This document shows, piece after piece, positions 16,413-24,494 of a DNA stretch of 59,080 nucleotides. The position numbers were made by a program, and so were the translations under genes. Source of the DNA: Sphaerobacteraceae bacterium (GTDB lineage Bacteria > Chloroflexota > Chloroflexia > Thermomicrobiales > Thermomicrobiaceae); contig REEK01000128.1 of NCBI GenBank assembly GCA_007695115.1, positions 1-59,080 on the forward strand. Reading direction: 5' to 3'. Position 1 is the stretch's first letter; each line of letters opens with the position of its first letter. The notes below the pieces were generated by a model that ran no database searches, was not told the origin of the DNA, and was given only the letters and a program-made list of their open reading frames with translations.

Positions 16413-16958
16413 ATGGTAGAGACAAGCAGTCCACTCGTTGCGCCGCCACCTAACTGGTGGAAACCAGCTGGACGCGAAGAAAAACTGTGGATCGGCATTG
16501 CGGCCGTCTGGGCTGTCAGCATGTTCGTGATGATGGTCATTATCTGGCCAGCAATCGGCGGGCAGCAAAACCAGATTCACAGTTACCGGGTCGATCCATC
16601 CGAGTTTCAGGCCTACACTGCAGCATTCATCGAAGAGCACCAGACCGGCGAGCTCGAAGGAGTGCCGGTAGTGTCACCACCACCCGATACCGATATCTTC
16701 CTTCAGGCTTCACAGTTTCAGTGGACGCCAGTGCTGGAGCTCCAGCGTGGCGAGACCTACCGGATCTTGATGTCGTCCATCGATGTCCAGCACGGCTTTT
16801 CGCTCCAGCCAGACAACGTCAACTTTCAGGTGCTGCCTGACTTCATCACCGGACTGGAGATGACACCGAACGAGACCGGTGAATACACCATCGTCTGCAA
16901 CGAATTCTGCGGCCTTGGCCACCATCTGATGGTCGGGCAGATCATCGTTGTCGACTAG
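16413..16958 (+). CDS. Heme-copper oxidase/NO reductase subunit II with CuA site
   Basis: 181-aa membrane-anchored cupredoxin. One N-terminal helix (about residues 25-47) is followed by a periplasm-side domain. The CuA ligands are complete: His127, Cys162, Cys166, His170 and Met173 (CNEFCGLGHHLM). It accepts electrons from cytochrome c or another carrier and passes them to subunit I. The short single-helix form is typical of B-family (ba3) enzymes. The partner subunit has an altered active site, so the complex may reduce NO rather than oxygen. Confidence 0.9.
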   Translation: MVETSSPLVAPPPNWWKPAGREEKLWIGIAAVWAVSMFVMMVIIWPAIGGQQNQIHSYRVDPSEFQAYTAAFIEEHQTGELEGVPVVSPPPDTDIFLQASQFQWTPVLELQRGETYRILMSSIDVQHGFSLQPDNVNFQVLPDFITGLEMTPNETGEYTIVCNEFCGLGHHLMVGQIIVVD

Positions 16959-17036
16959 CGCTCCATCGTCCACTACGCCGCGGCGGGTGGATCAGGATAT
17001 CGATCCATTCGCCCTGATCGTGATTCCGGGGGAAAC

Positions 17037-18791
17037 ATGACGGCACAGGCAGCAAACAGTACGAACGACTCTATCCTCGCCGGCTTGATGCGCCGCTGCA
17101 ACATCACCAATCTGGCGATTGACCGAAACGCCGAAAAACTGATCATGGTCAACGCAGTGGTCTCCGTGGTGTTTCTGGCACTCGGCGGCATCATGGCCAT
17201 GCTGATCGCACTGACTCGATGGGAAATGGTCCATCTGCTCAGCGCAGACTGGTATTACCGGGTAACCGGTGCCCACGGCGCAGCGATGCTTATCTTCTGG
17301 ATTCTCTTCTTCGAGGTTGCCGGGCTGATCTTCAGCATCACCGTGATCCTCAATCGCCGGTTGTTGATGCCGAAGGTCTGGTGGATCGCATTCGGCACAA
17401 TGCTGGTGAGCGCGCTGGCGCTGATCATCATTATGCTCAGCGGTGAAGCCACCGTGATGTTCACGGCCTACCCGCCACTCGAAGCGACATCCTGGTTCTA
17501 TCTGTTCTTCATCACCTTCGCCGTTGGCGCACTGATCGCGGTGATCGCCTTCTTCATCGAGCTCGTCAATGCCCGCTATCGCGGCCAGGTCGGCCCGTTG
17601 CCATTGTTCACATTCGCCATGCTCGCCGCTGCGGTCCTGGCACTCTGGACGCTGGTCTCCGGTGCCGCCGCGCTGATCCCGACCTATCTGTGGTCGATCG
17701 GCCTGATTGGCCATATCGATGCCGGCGTCTATCGCCTGCTGTTCTGGGGCTTCGGCCACGGTGCTCAACAGATCAACCTCGTGGCGATGGTCGGGGTCTG
17801 GTACGTCCTGGCGGCACTGACCGTCGGCGCACGACCCGTCAACGAAGGCGTGAGCCGTTTTGCGTTCCTGCTGATCATTCTCTTCATCCACATGGGAGCG
17901 ATCCACCACATTCTGGTCGATCCCGGCTTCAGCCAGCTCAGCCGAGCCATCAACACCAGCTACTTCATTTACGGGGCGACGATCGGCAGTATGATTCACG
18001 CACTCTCGATCCCGGCAGCCATCGAGATGGCTCAGCGTCGCAAGGGCTTCGGTCAGGGAATATTCACCTGGCTCAAGAAAGCGCCGTGGAAAGAACCCGG
18101 GTTCTCATCTCTGGTTCTCAGTTTCTGGCTCTTCGGGGTGATGGGCGGCATCAGCGGCGTCATCATGGGAACCGTGCAGATCAACATGATCCAGCACAAC
18201 ACGCTGATCGTTCCGGCCCACTTCCACATGACCGTGGTTGCCGGTACAACGCTCGCCTTCATGGGCCTGAGCTACTACCTGATCCCGCTGATTTTCCGAC
18301 GAGACAATGTCTTCCCGGGTATGGCGAAGGTTCAGCCATATGTCTTCGCAATCGGTATGACGATCTGGGGACTCGGAACCGGTTTTGCCGGACACGCTGG
18401 CATGTCCCGACGCCACTGGGATTCGACCTTTGGCGATATGCCGCTGGCAACCGATATCTTCCAGAGCGCTCAGATCGATATCTCGCTGGTCGGACTCGGA
18501 CTCGGGGCACTGATCGCCGGTATCGGTGGAGCGATGTACATCGTCAACGCCGTAGCCACGGTATTCCTCGGCAAGAAGACCGACACTCCGCACCTGCCCG
18601 GAATCGACAAGGACGCGCTGACACCAGCCGACATATCGGCCCGTGAAGCAGCCCGCGAAGGTCACGGCCACCATCGAGGGTTCGAGTTCCCGGGGACGCT
18701 GATCCTCGTCTTCGCCTTCCTGGTGCTATTCATGATTCTCTACGCCACGTCCTGGTTCGAGCTCAGCACCATTACCTGGACGATCGAGTAG
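17037..18791 (+). CDS. B-family heme-copper reductase subunit I lacking the active-site Tyr (possible CuA-type NO reductase)
   Basis: 584-aa protein with 12 or more helices. Heme and CuB ligands are present: His80, His241 (CuB, helix VI), His290-His291 and the His394-x-His396 pair (PAHFHM). The HHILVDPG stretch aligns with the ba3-type HHQFADPG, placing it in family B. The helix-VI motif, GHPxxY in oxygen reductases, reads GHGAQQ: Gln245 replaces the Tyr that is crosslinked to the CuB histidine, and no Tyr is seen near the helix-VII histidines either. Absence of this Tyr is what distinguishes NO reductases derived from this superfamily. It lies in one operon with a CuA subunit. An oxygen reductase cannot be formally excluded. 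Confidence 0.85.
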   Translation: MTAQAANSTNDSILAGLMRRCNITNLAIDRNAEKLIMVNAVVSVVFLALGGIMAMLIALTRWEMVHLLSADWYYRVTGAHGAAMLIFWILFFEVAGLIFSITVILNRRLLMPKVWWIAFGTMLVSALALIIIMLSGEATVMFTAYPPLEATSWFYLFFITFAVGALIAVIAFFIELVNARYRGQVGPLPLFTFAMLAAAVLALWTLVSGAAALIPTYLWSIGLIGHIDAGVYRLLFWGFGHGAQQINLVAMVGVWYVLAALTVGARPVNEGVSRFAFLLIILFIHMGAIHHILVDPGFSQLSRAINTSYFIYGATIGSMIHALSIPAAIEMAQRRKGFGQGIFTWLKKAPWKEPGFSSLVLSFWLFGVMGGISGVIMGTVQINMIQHNTLIVPAHFHMTVVAGTTLAFMGLSYYLIPLIFRRDNVFPGMAKVQPYVFAIGMTIWGLGTGFAGHAGMSRRHWDSTFGDMPLATDIFQSAQIDISLVGLGLGALIAGIGGAMYIVNAVATVFLGKKTDTPHLPGIDKDALTPADISAREAAREGHGHHRGFEFPGTLILVFAFLVLFMILYATSWFELSTITWTIE

Positions 18792-18808
18792 CCACGAACC
18801 CCGGCACA

Positions 18809-18845
18809 GAGAAACCGGGAGCCTGTTGCGGGCTCCCGGTTTCTC
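18809..18845 (+). terminator. Intrinsic terminator after the heme-copper operon
   Basis: 15-bp perfect stem GAGAAACCGGGAGCC / GGCTCCCGGTTTCTC with a seven-base loop, followed by GTTCGTCTCTTTG. It lies between the convergent subunit I and Crp-family genes. Confidence 0.85.
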
Positions 18846-18885
18846 GTTCGTCTCTTTGTCAATCCCGTATTTCGGGCATTCGGGC

Positions 18886-19857
18886 TCAGGTGAACGACTC
18901 CAGCAACTCGACATCGAGAATCTGCACGTCACCACGATGCACGGTCACCGCACCAGCCCGCTCCATCTTCTTCAGGGCCCGGGCAACGACCTCGCGAGCC
19001 GTTCCCGCCATCTCGGCGATCTCACGCTGGGTCAGACGACGGCCGGTCTTGACGCCCGCACCAACACCAACCGTCGGTTGCTGCACCTGCAGGAGAATCT
19101 TGGCCACCCGGCCGGTGACATCGCGCATCGAAACGTCTTCGATCATCGCCAGCATGTGGCGCAGGCGCTGGCTCATGATCCGGATGATGACCGAGGCGAA
19201 CTCGGAACTACGCTCCACCAGCTCCTGAACTTCCCGTTTTGGCACCACGATCACGCACGTCTCATCCAGTGCTTCGACGGTGACCGGGTTAACTCCGCCA
19301 TCGAACACCGGAACTTCGTTGAACGAATCCCCCGGACCCATCAACCTGATCGTCTGCTCACGCCCGAACCCGAACGCGCTACTGCTCGACGCCTTGCTAA
19401 GCCGAACCGTCCCGTGTTCCACGATATACATTGCCTGGCACTGATCGCCTTCGAGCAATAGCACTTCTCCGGGGGCAAGGCACTGCGTTCGCGAGACCCT
19501 CGCCAGCCACTGCAGTTCGTCACAGGGAAGCACCTCGAATAGCGGATCCTGGCGCAAGCGGTTGAGGCGAACGGTATAGCTCCCGTTCTCTCGCAACGGC
19601 GGCGCATAGCCACTCCGGTTCAGTCCGGACGTCGAGACCTCGAGAATAATTCGATGTGCTTCCGGTAGCAGTTCGCAGTGGTCGGATTGGCTCGTGCAGT
19701 TGACTGCACCTAGCATGGAAAGACGCTGTAATCGTTCCCGGATGATGCTCGAATCGACCTCGAGATCCTGCGCGATGTCATCGACTGCCGTCGAACCGTT
19801 TGTCAACTTCAGCATTAGAGCCACACAGAGTGGATCCAGCGGATGCGGACATGCCAT
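18886..19857 (-). CDS. Crp/Fnr-family regulator with an extra N-terminal winged-helix domain
   Basis: 323 aa, about 100 longer than a standard Crp/Fnr. Residues 1-75 form an MarR/ArsR-like winged helix (LTNGSTAVDDIAQDLEVDSS then IRERLQRLSMLGAV). Residues about 100-225 are the cyclic-nucleotide-fold sensor (PGEVLLLEGDQC, GTVRLSKA). Residues 245-320 are the usual Crp HTH (RLTQREIAEMAGTAREVVAR). It has no Fnr-type N-terminal cysteine cluster, and the Arg/Ser of the cAMP pocket are not evident, so the ligand (heme/NO, redox or other) is open. It is the last gene of a three-gene minus-strand unit beside the heme-copper operon, and is the likely ligand of nearby TGTGA-N6-TCACA sites. Confidence 0.85.
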   Translation of the reverse strand: MACPHPLDPLCVALMLKLTNGSTAVDDIAQDLEVDSSIIRERLQRLSMLGAVNCTSQSDHCELLPEAHRIILEVSTSGLNRSGYAPPLRENGSYTVRLNRLRQDPLFEVLPCDELQWLARVSRTQCLAPGEVLLLEGDQCQAMYIVEHGTVRLSKASSSSAFGFGREQTIRLMGPGDSFNEVPVFDGGVNPVTVEALDETCVIVVPKREVQELVERSSEFASVIIRIMSQRLRHMLAMIEDVSMRDVTGRVAKILLQVQQPTVGVGAGVKTGRRLTQREIAEMAGTAREVVARALKKMERAGAVTVHRGDVQILDVELLESFT

Positions 19858-19919
19858 ACGCTCCCAACCTTTCAGCGAGACTCCAGCGCACCGCCTGCCA
19901 GCCAGCGGAAATGCCAGAG

Positions 19920-20375
19920 CTACGTCGATTCACGGTTCTTTCGCCGCACAGGACGTGGAGTTACACGACCCCACAGCTGTACAACGACGATGCCGATCGC
20001 CCCGACGTGCGCAATTGCCGATACGATCAGCATCTCATCGATCCCACTCGACATGTACCCGATTCGCGGGGCTGGTTCGGCCACCACGCGAATCACCAAT
20101 CCGATGTTCAGAAAAATGAAGCTCAGGAATGCAGTGCGCTCATTATAGCCTAGCGGCGCAATATCAGTCCGTTTGCGAGGCAAGAGCCAGTAGGCAACGC
20201 CTACGGCGAACTGGAGAAACCAGCCAACGAAGAGGACGTGTCCATGGGTTGGAGCGAACCAGGCGCGCCAGTTTCCGGGCACAGATGCATCGGCCAGCAT
20301 CAGTCCACCAAATGTGAACCCGATTGCCAGCCAGATCAATGCAGCGCGGACCATCCGGACGCTTATCGGGTCCAC
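19920..20375 (-). CDS. Short four-helix membrane protein resembling heme-copper subunit I
   Basis: 151-aa integral membrane protein with four hydrophobic segments. The second begins PTHGHVLFVGWFLQFAVGVAYWLLPRK. The His-x-His followed by a glycine/tryptophan helix is like the low-spin heme helix of cbb3/NorB-type subunits. It is far too short to be a catalytic subunit, so it could be a heme-binding accessory or sensor. It is flanked by an ScdA_N-like gene upstream and the Crp-family gene 62 bases downstream, all on one strand. Function unassigned. Confidence 0.65.
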   Translation of the reverse strand: MDPISVRMVRAALIWLAIGFTFGGLMLADASVPGNWRAWFAPTHGHVLFVGWFLQFAVGVAYWLLPRKRTDIAPLGYNERTAFLSFIFLNIGLVIRVVAEPAPRIGYMSSGIDEMLIVSAIAHVGAIGIVVVQLWGRVTPRPVRRKNREST

Positions 20376-20452
20376 TGTCTGACACCCGATGGCGCACGAA
20401 CGGTCCGCCTGCTATCGGTTCGATAAACGATCGTGCGACGCCGCTTCATCAG

Positions 20453-20683
20453 CTACTGTCGCCTGCCTGTTCGAATTGCGTGGGCAACCTCATCCAGCAT
20501 CGGACCGGACTCATATCCCCGGATACGAGCAACCTCAGCCAGTGTTCTGTTCTCCAGACCTTCGAAGTTGATGTCCATCCGATCGAGAATCGGCATCAGG
20601 TCAGGATATCGCTCCATCAGATCTCGCAACAGCTCTTCTTCAACCATTTCGCGGGGATCACGGGGGATGTATTCGCGCGTCAT
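20453..20683 (-). CDS. ScdA_N/DUF1858-like small protein lacking the cysteines
   Basis: 76 aa. The helical pattern LLRDLMERYPDLMPILDRMDINFEGLENRTLAEVARIRGYE follows the ScdA_N (DUF542/DUF1858) domain. In di-iron repair proteins the loop after the second helix is IDFCCGG; here it reads INFEGLE, so the metal- or substrate-facing cysteines are absent. ScdA/RIC proteins repair iron centres after NO damage, which suits the neighbouring NO-reductase-like operon. It is the first gene of a unit ending in the Crp-family regulator. Confidence 0.6.
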   Translation of the reverse strand: MTREYIPRDPREMVEEELLRDLMERYPDLMPILDRMDINFEGLENRTLAEVARIRGYESGPMLDEVAHAIRTGRRQ

Positions 20684-20780
20684 CGTGTGCCTCCCGTCTG
20701 ATTGTCACCACTGGCAAACCGCCAGCTCAGGGAGTGTCAGACCCCTTACTCTCATCTTAGCGACGAACTCGTTGGGGAGC

Positions 20781-20796
20781 CGTAACGTTGGTCACA
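20781..20796. promoter_or_regulatory. Candidate Crp/Fnr-type operator upstream of the ScdA-like/Crp unit
   Basis: CGTAACGTTGGTCACA matches TGTGA-N6-TCACA at eight of ten half-site positions, about 100 bases upstream of the minus-strand unit that includes the Crp-family gene. This would allow autoregulation. I see no gene in the rest of the roughly 300-base divergent gap. Confidence 0.4.
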
Positions 20797-20980
20797 TGAG
20801 CGCGACAATTGCATGACATCGCACCAGCGACAGGGTTTTCCGGCAAAAGTATCGGAGAAGTCGTGGCGCGGCACATCACTCCCGAGGTGCATACTTTCCA
20901 GAACACCCGTGTGGCGCCGAATGGCCCACGCTATCGATGGCCAGGCATCTGACAATTCCCAACAGAAAGGGGTTCGCACG

Positions 20981-21385
20981 ATGAACACTGCTGATCAGCT
21001 ACCCGGGATCGTGACTCGGCCAGGTCTTACCTGGGCGTTTCTGGTGGTTGGAGCGATCTTCGCGGTCGGCTCAGTGATTCAACTCTTTCTCGCCGGATTG
21101 AGCACCTTCGACACTGGCCTCTACTGGAGCGACCATGTCTTCTTTGGCCGGATCGTCTCGCTGTTCGCGCTGATCCTGCCGGTACTGGCGATCATTGCCC
21201 GCCTGAGTCGGCCGTTCATCGTCCTCTCTGCAATTGCGGCTGCGCTGTACATCGCCCAGGTTATGTTGACTTACATCGATATCGGCCCGCTGGCCGCTCT
21301 GCACGCCATCAATTCGCTGCCGCTGATCGCGATTCCCGCTCTGGTGACCCTGCGTGCCTGGGAGATCCTGCGCGCCCGAAAATAG
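20981..21385 (+). CDS. Four-helix membrane protein (DUF6220-like)
   Basis: 134-aa integral membrane protein with four helices and short loops (PGLTWAFLVVGAIFAVGSVI, SLFALILPVLAIIARL, IVLSAIAAALYIAQVMLTYI, LIAIPALVTLRAWEIL). It resembles small membrane proteins annotated DUF6220. ATG 20981 follows AAAGGGG. It is divergent from the ScdA-like unit and may share its operator. The function is unknown. Confidence 0.65.
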   Translation: MNTADQLPGIVTRPGLTWAFLVVGAIFAVGSVIQLFLAGLSTFDTGLYWSDHVFFGRIVSLFALILPVLAIIARLSRPFIVLSAIAAALYIAQVMLTYIDIGPLAALHAINSLPLIAIPALVTLRAWEILRARK

Positions 21386-21559
21386 CTCACTCGACCGAAC
21401 TGGCTGCTCTCCGGTTCGTGCAGTCAGTTCGCCCGACTCGACGTGCGCACCTCCTCGACTCGTGGTACAAGGATTCATACACCCGACAATCATCCATGCC
21501 GTGAACCTGACGCTCATTCTCGTGTCAGCTGATCGGCACCACGGGAAGGATCGCCACCT

Positions 21560-22780
21560 ATGTCGAGCAACGCGGGCTCGCGTCAAGACCTCCGGATCTC
21601 AGAGATGATCGTCACACCGGTCGCCTGTCCGGATCCACCATTGCTGAATCACCACGGTGTCCACGAATCGACATTCCTGCGGGCAGTCGTCCGAATCCGG
21701 ACTGAAGACGGGCTGGAAGGGCTCGGCGAAGGTCCGGGAGGCGGCCTCTACGTGCAGGAACTCCGGGCCGCAGCGAAGCATGTAGTCGGGGCAGATCCGT
21801 ACCACCTCGAAGCACTGCGTGTGCTGGTCGGCGAGCGAAACCCGCGGGTCTTTGCCGCGATCGAGACTGCCTGCCTGGACCTCATCGGAAAAGCCACCGG
21901 CCGGCCGGTCTACGAACTGCTCGGCGGCCCGGTTCGTCGAAAAGTTCCGTTCTCGGCCTATCTCTTCTACAAGGAGGCCGGCGACGATGAATGGGGCGAA
22001 GCGCTGACGCCGGAGCAGCTGGTCAAACAGGCCGAGATGTTTCACGAACGCTACGGGATGACGGTTTTCAAGGTAAAAGGTGGCGTGCTCGACCCGTTCG
22101 AAGAGGTCGAGACCGTCCGACAACTCCGGAATCGGTTCGGCCCGAAAGCCGGTCTGCGGCTCGATCCCAATGCCTGCTGGTCGGTCGAGACATCGATCCG
22201 GGTCGCCGAGGCGCTCCGGGATCTGGACATCGAGTATCTCGAGGATCCAACATTGGGCATCGAGGGCATGGCACAGGTCGCCCGCCATACACCGATCCCG
22301 TTGAGCACGAACATGTGTGTCACGGCATTCGATCACATCCCGGTGGCCTTCCGGGAACGCGCCGTCCAGGTCGTCCTCGGGGACCATCATGGCTGGGGCG
22401 GAATGCTGGCCTTCCGGGATGTCGGCAAGATCTGCCAGACACTGAGATGGGGCTACTCGCAGCACTCTAACAATCACCTGGGGATCTCCTTCGCAGCGAT
22501 GATCCACCTGGGAGCGACGGTGCCGAACATGGTCTATCACAGCGACACCCACTATCCGTGGAACCCGAATGATGTGGTGAACGAGACCGACATCTTCCAG
22601 TTCCGGGACGGCCATGTGACCCTGAGCGATGCGCCCGGGCTCGGCGTCACGATCAACGAAGACAAGCTCGCCGAAGCGGCCGAACTCTATACCAACCGCG
22701 GCGATAACCTGGCCCGCGATGACGTCGCCGCTATGCGTGAGCGCGATCCAGATTTCCTGCCAACCTGGCCGAAGTGGTAG
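21560..22780 (+). CDS. Enolase-superfamily sugar-acid dehydratase (glucarate dehydratase-like)
   Basis: 406-aa muconate-cycloisomerase-type barrel. It has the two-lysine motif KVKGG (Lys171/Lys173), metal ligands Asp202 (LDPN), Glu228 (LEDP) and Asn251 (STNM), and the general base region YSQHSNNHLGIS. The Asn ligand and the HSNNHLGIS stretch are those of the glucarate dehydratase branch, which abstracts the proton next to a carboxylate of an aldaric acid. ATG 21560 is used. No other aldarate-degradation gene is adjacent, so the exact sugar acid is uncertain. Confidence 0.85.
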   Translation: MSSNAGSRQDLRISEMIVTPVACPDPPLLNHHGVHESTFLRAVVRIRTEDGLEGLGEGPGGGLYVQELRAAAKHVVGADPYHLEALRVLVGERNPRVFAAIETACLDLIGKATGRPVYELLGGPVRRKVPFSAYLFYKEAGDDEWGEALTPEQLVKQAEMFHERYGMTVFKVKGGVLDPFEEVETVRQLRNRFGPKAGLRLDPNACWSVETSIRVAEALRDLDIEYLEDPTLGIEGMAQVARHTPIPLSTNMCVTAFDHIPVAFRERAVQVVLGDHHGWGGMLAFRDVGKICQTLRWGYSQHSNNHLGISFAAMIHLGATVPNMVYHSDTHYPWNPNDVVNETDIFQFRDGHVTLSDAPGLGVTINEDKLAEAAELYTNRGDNLARDDVAAMRERDPDFLPTWPKW

Positions 22781-22806
22781 CGAAAACATCCGATGTCCGC
22801 GTTCGT

Positions 22807-22833
22807 TCTCCCCTCTACCAGCATTGAGGGTGA
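22807..22833. repeat. Degenerate family A element
   Basis: TCTCCCCTCTACCAGCATTG and the following GAGGGTGAC match half of the family A core with several substitutions, immediately left of an intact copy. Confidence 0.4.
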
Positions 22834-22842
22834 CCTAATTCA

Positions 22843-22884
22843 CTCCCCTCTCCCAAAATTGGGAGAGGGGCCGGGGGTGAGGGC
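22843..22884. repeat. Palindromic intergenic element, family A, copy 3
   Basis: CCCCTCTCCCAAAATTGGGAGAGGGG-type core followed by GGGGGTGAGGGCC. It ends eight bases before the ATG of the next gene, so it may affect that gene's translation or supply its leader. Confidence 0.8.
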
Positions 22885-22892
22885 CTGCCACA

Positions 22893-23777
22893 TTGACCAG
22901 CCCACTAACGCAACTCATCGAGGCCATCGATCCCCGTGCAACGCTGATCCACCACTGGCCACTGACCGGTGGCGTTTCGGCCCAGACCACAGCCTTCGAG
23001 ATCGAGACGCCAGATGGCGAGCGAGAACGCTTCGTCCTGCGCCAGCACGGTGACCGGGATCGCGCCCGTGACCCCGACATCGCCCGGCATGAGTTTCAGT
23101 TGCTCACCACGCTGCATGCAGCCGGCATTCCGGTCCCGGCGCCGATCTTCGTCGATCCTGCCGTCGGAATCGTCGTCGAATTCGTCGAGGGAGACATCCG
23201 GATCACCAGTGAATCGCCACCCACTGACCGGGAACTCATTGAGATGGCCCACTGGCTGACGCAGATTCATCAACTGGACCTCGAATCAGCCGATTTGTCG
23301 TTCCTGATCTCGGTCGATTATCAGTCCGCCGATCGGCTGGAACACCGACCGGGAGATTCGGCACTGGTTCGCGAGATATGCAAGGTCCTGCAGCGAGTCA
23401 CGCCGATCCCCACCGTCAACCAGCCCACGTTGCTCCACGGCGACTACTGGCGCGGCAACCTGCTCTGGGAAGGTTCCCGGATCGTCTCCATCATCGACTG
23501 GGAAGACGCGATGATCGCCGATCCGGTCATCGAACTGGCTCGAGCCCGGCTGGAGCTTTACTGGATATGGGGAGCAATGTTCTGCGAGGAATTCACCCGG
23601 CAGTACGTTGCGAGAAACACGATCGACCTCGCGACACTTCCCCAATGGGATCTGGCAATGGCACTGACTTTCGCCCGAGCTGTGCGCGGCTGGGGTCTCC
23701 CCGAGGAGCGGGAACTCGAGATGCTGGGGAAGCTGGAGCAATTCGTGGATCAGGCAATCGAGCAACTGTCTGATTGA
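22893..23777 (+). CDS. Aminoglycoside phosphotransferase (APH)-family kinase
   Basis: 294-aa kinase-like protein. The N-terminal ATP lobe contains HHWPLTGGVSAQTTAFEIE. The catalytic loop LLHGDYWRGNLLWE supplies the base Asp and metal Asn, and IIDWEDAMIADP supplies the second metal Asp. Motifs are complete, so it should be active. APH-family members outside resistance islands usually phosphorylate small metabolites such as homoserine, choline or fructosamine; the substrate is unknown. There is a family A repeat right at the start. Confidence 0.82.
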   Translation: MTSPLTQLIEAIDPRATLIHHWPLTGGVSAQTTAFEIETPDGERERFVLRQHGDRDRARDPDIARHEFQLLTTLHAAGIPVPAPIFVDPAVGIVVEFVEGDIRITSESPPTDRELIEMAHWLTQIHQLDLESADLSFLISVDYQSADRLEHRPGDSALVREICKVLQRVTPIPTVNQPTLLHGDYWRGNLLWEGSRIVSIIDWEDAMIADPVIELARARLELYWIWGAMFCEEFTRQYVARNTIDLATLPQWDLAMALTFARAVRGWGLPEERELEMLGKLEQFVDQAIEQLSD

Positions 23778-23782
23778 GACTG

Positions 23783-23930
23783 GCCCTCACCCTCGGAGTC
23801 ATCATGCAAAAATCTATGTAGGGGTCGACGCCTCTGTCGACCCGGTTCCTCGGTGCGAACACCGGGCTGGCAGGGGCGCCAGCCCCTACATCGAGCGGGA
23901 GAGACACCGGGGGGCCGGGGGTGAGGGCCG
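23783..23930. repeat. Composite intergenic repeat: family C element flanked by family A ends
   Basis: A 74-bp family C element (23817-23890) begins TGTAGGGGTCGACGCC and ends GCGCCAGCCCCTACA, so its ends are inverted copies of TGTAGGGG. It is bracketed by GGCCCTCACC on the left and GGTGAGGGCC on the right, the inverted ends of family A. This suggests one repeat family inserted into another. The gene-free stretch contains nothing else. Confidence 0.7.
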
Positions 23931-23938
23931 TTGCCTGC

Positions 23939-24355
23939 CTACCCCCGAATCTCCTCCGGCAACCGCTCGATGATCGCCTGCATCAACGAATGGGTGATGT
24001 TCAACGCGTCACTCGTTTCCTCGCGCGTTGGCTCCTCCGGCCCACCCGGATAGCGAAATACCCAGACATACCCGCTCAATGGAGCGGCCTGCTTCACCAG
24101 GTCAGCCAGCGTGGGATCGAGCGCCACACACTCTTCGCCGATCTCCGCCAGATCGTGCGTCTCCCGGAACGGAATTCCGTGCCAGATCAGAAACGCCCGC
24201 ATCGCTTTCTCACAGGCTTGCTGGCAGTGGAACGCCACATCATCCAGAAGGGGTGGCTCGGCCTTCAGTCCATGCGCAGCAGCACGCATATCCTGACCGG
24301 TGCGGTGCAGCCAGGCGCTCGTTTCTGCGAGTCGGTTCGGCTCTGGCGTAGACAT
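23939..24355 (-). CDS. HEPN-domain protein (solitary)
   Basis: 138-aa helical protein of the HEPN family (PF05168 type): DVAFHCQQACEKAMRAFLIWHGIPFRETHDLAEIGEEC. It is closely similar in pattern to the HEPN protein at 54.2 kb (FHCQQAxEKAxxxxLxWHxxPFRxTHxL). Unlike that copy it has no nucleotidyltransferase partner next to it. HEPN proteins of this type usually act as toxin or RNA-binding partner of MNT antitoxins, so this one may be an orphan. Confidence 0.8.
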   Translation of the reverse strand: MSTPEPNRLAETSAWLHRTGQDMRAAAHGLKAEPPLLDDVAFHCQQACEKAMRAFLIWHGIPFRETHDLAEIGEECVALDPTLADLVKQAAPLSGYVWVFRYPGGPEEPTREETSDALNITHSLMQAIIERLPEEIRG

Positions 24356-24494
24356 CTGGCAACCATCCTCATCTGTTTATTCGACATCGGACAGATTCTC
24401 TATCACAATGACCGGAAACGCAGACCATTCTGCTTCACCGATCGCAGTGACATTCTACGTGACAGCCTGAAATCCTGTATCAGAAAGGGAGCCA

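Noticed and set aside
16992-17999. 335-codon frame antisense to the heme-copper subunit I gene
   Set aside because: Very rich in Asp, Gln and His from antisense reading of a hydrophobic membrane protein; no domain pattern.
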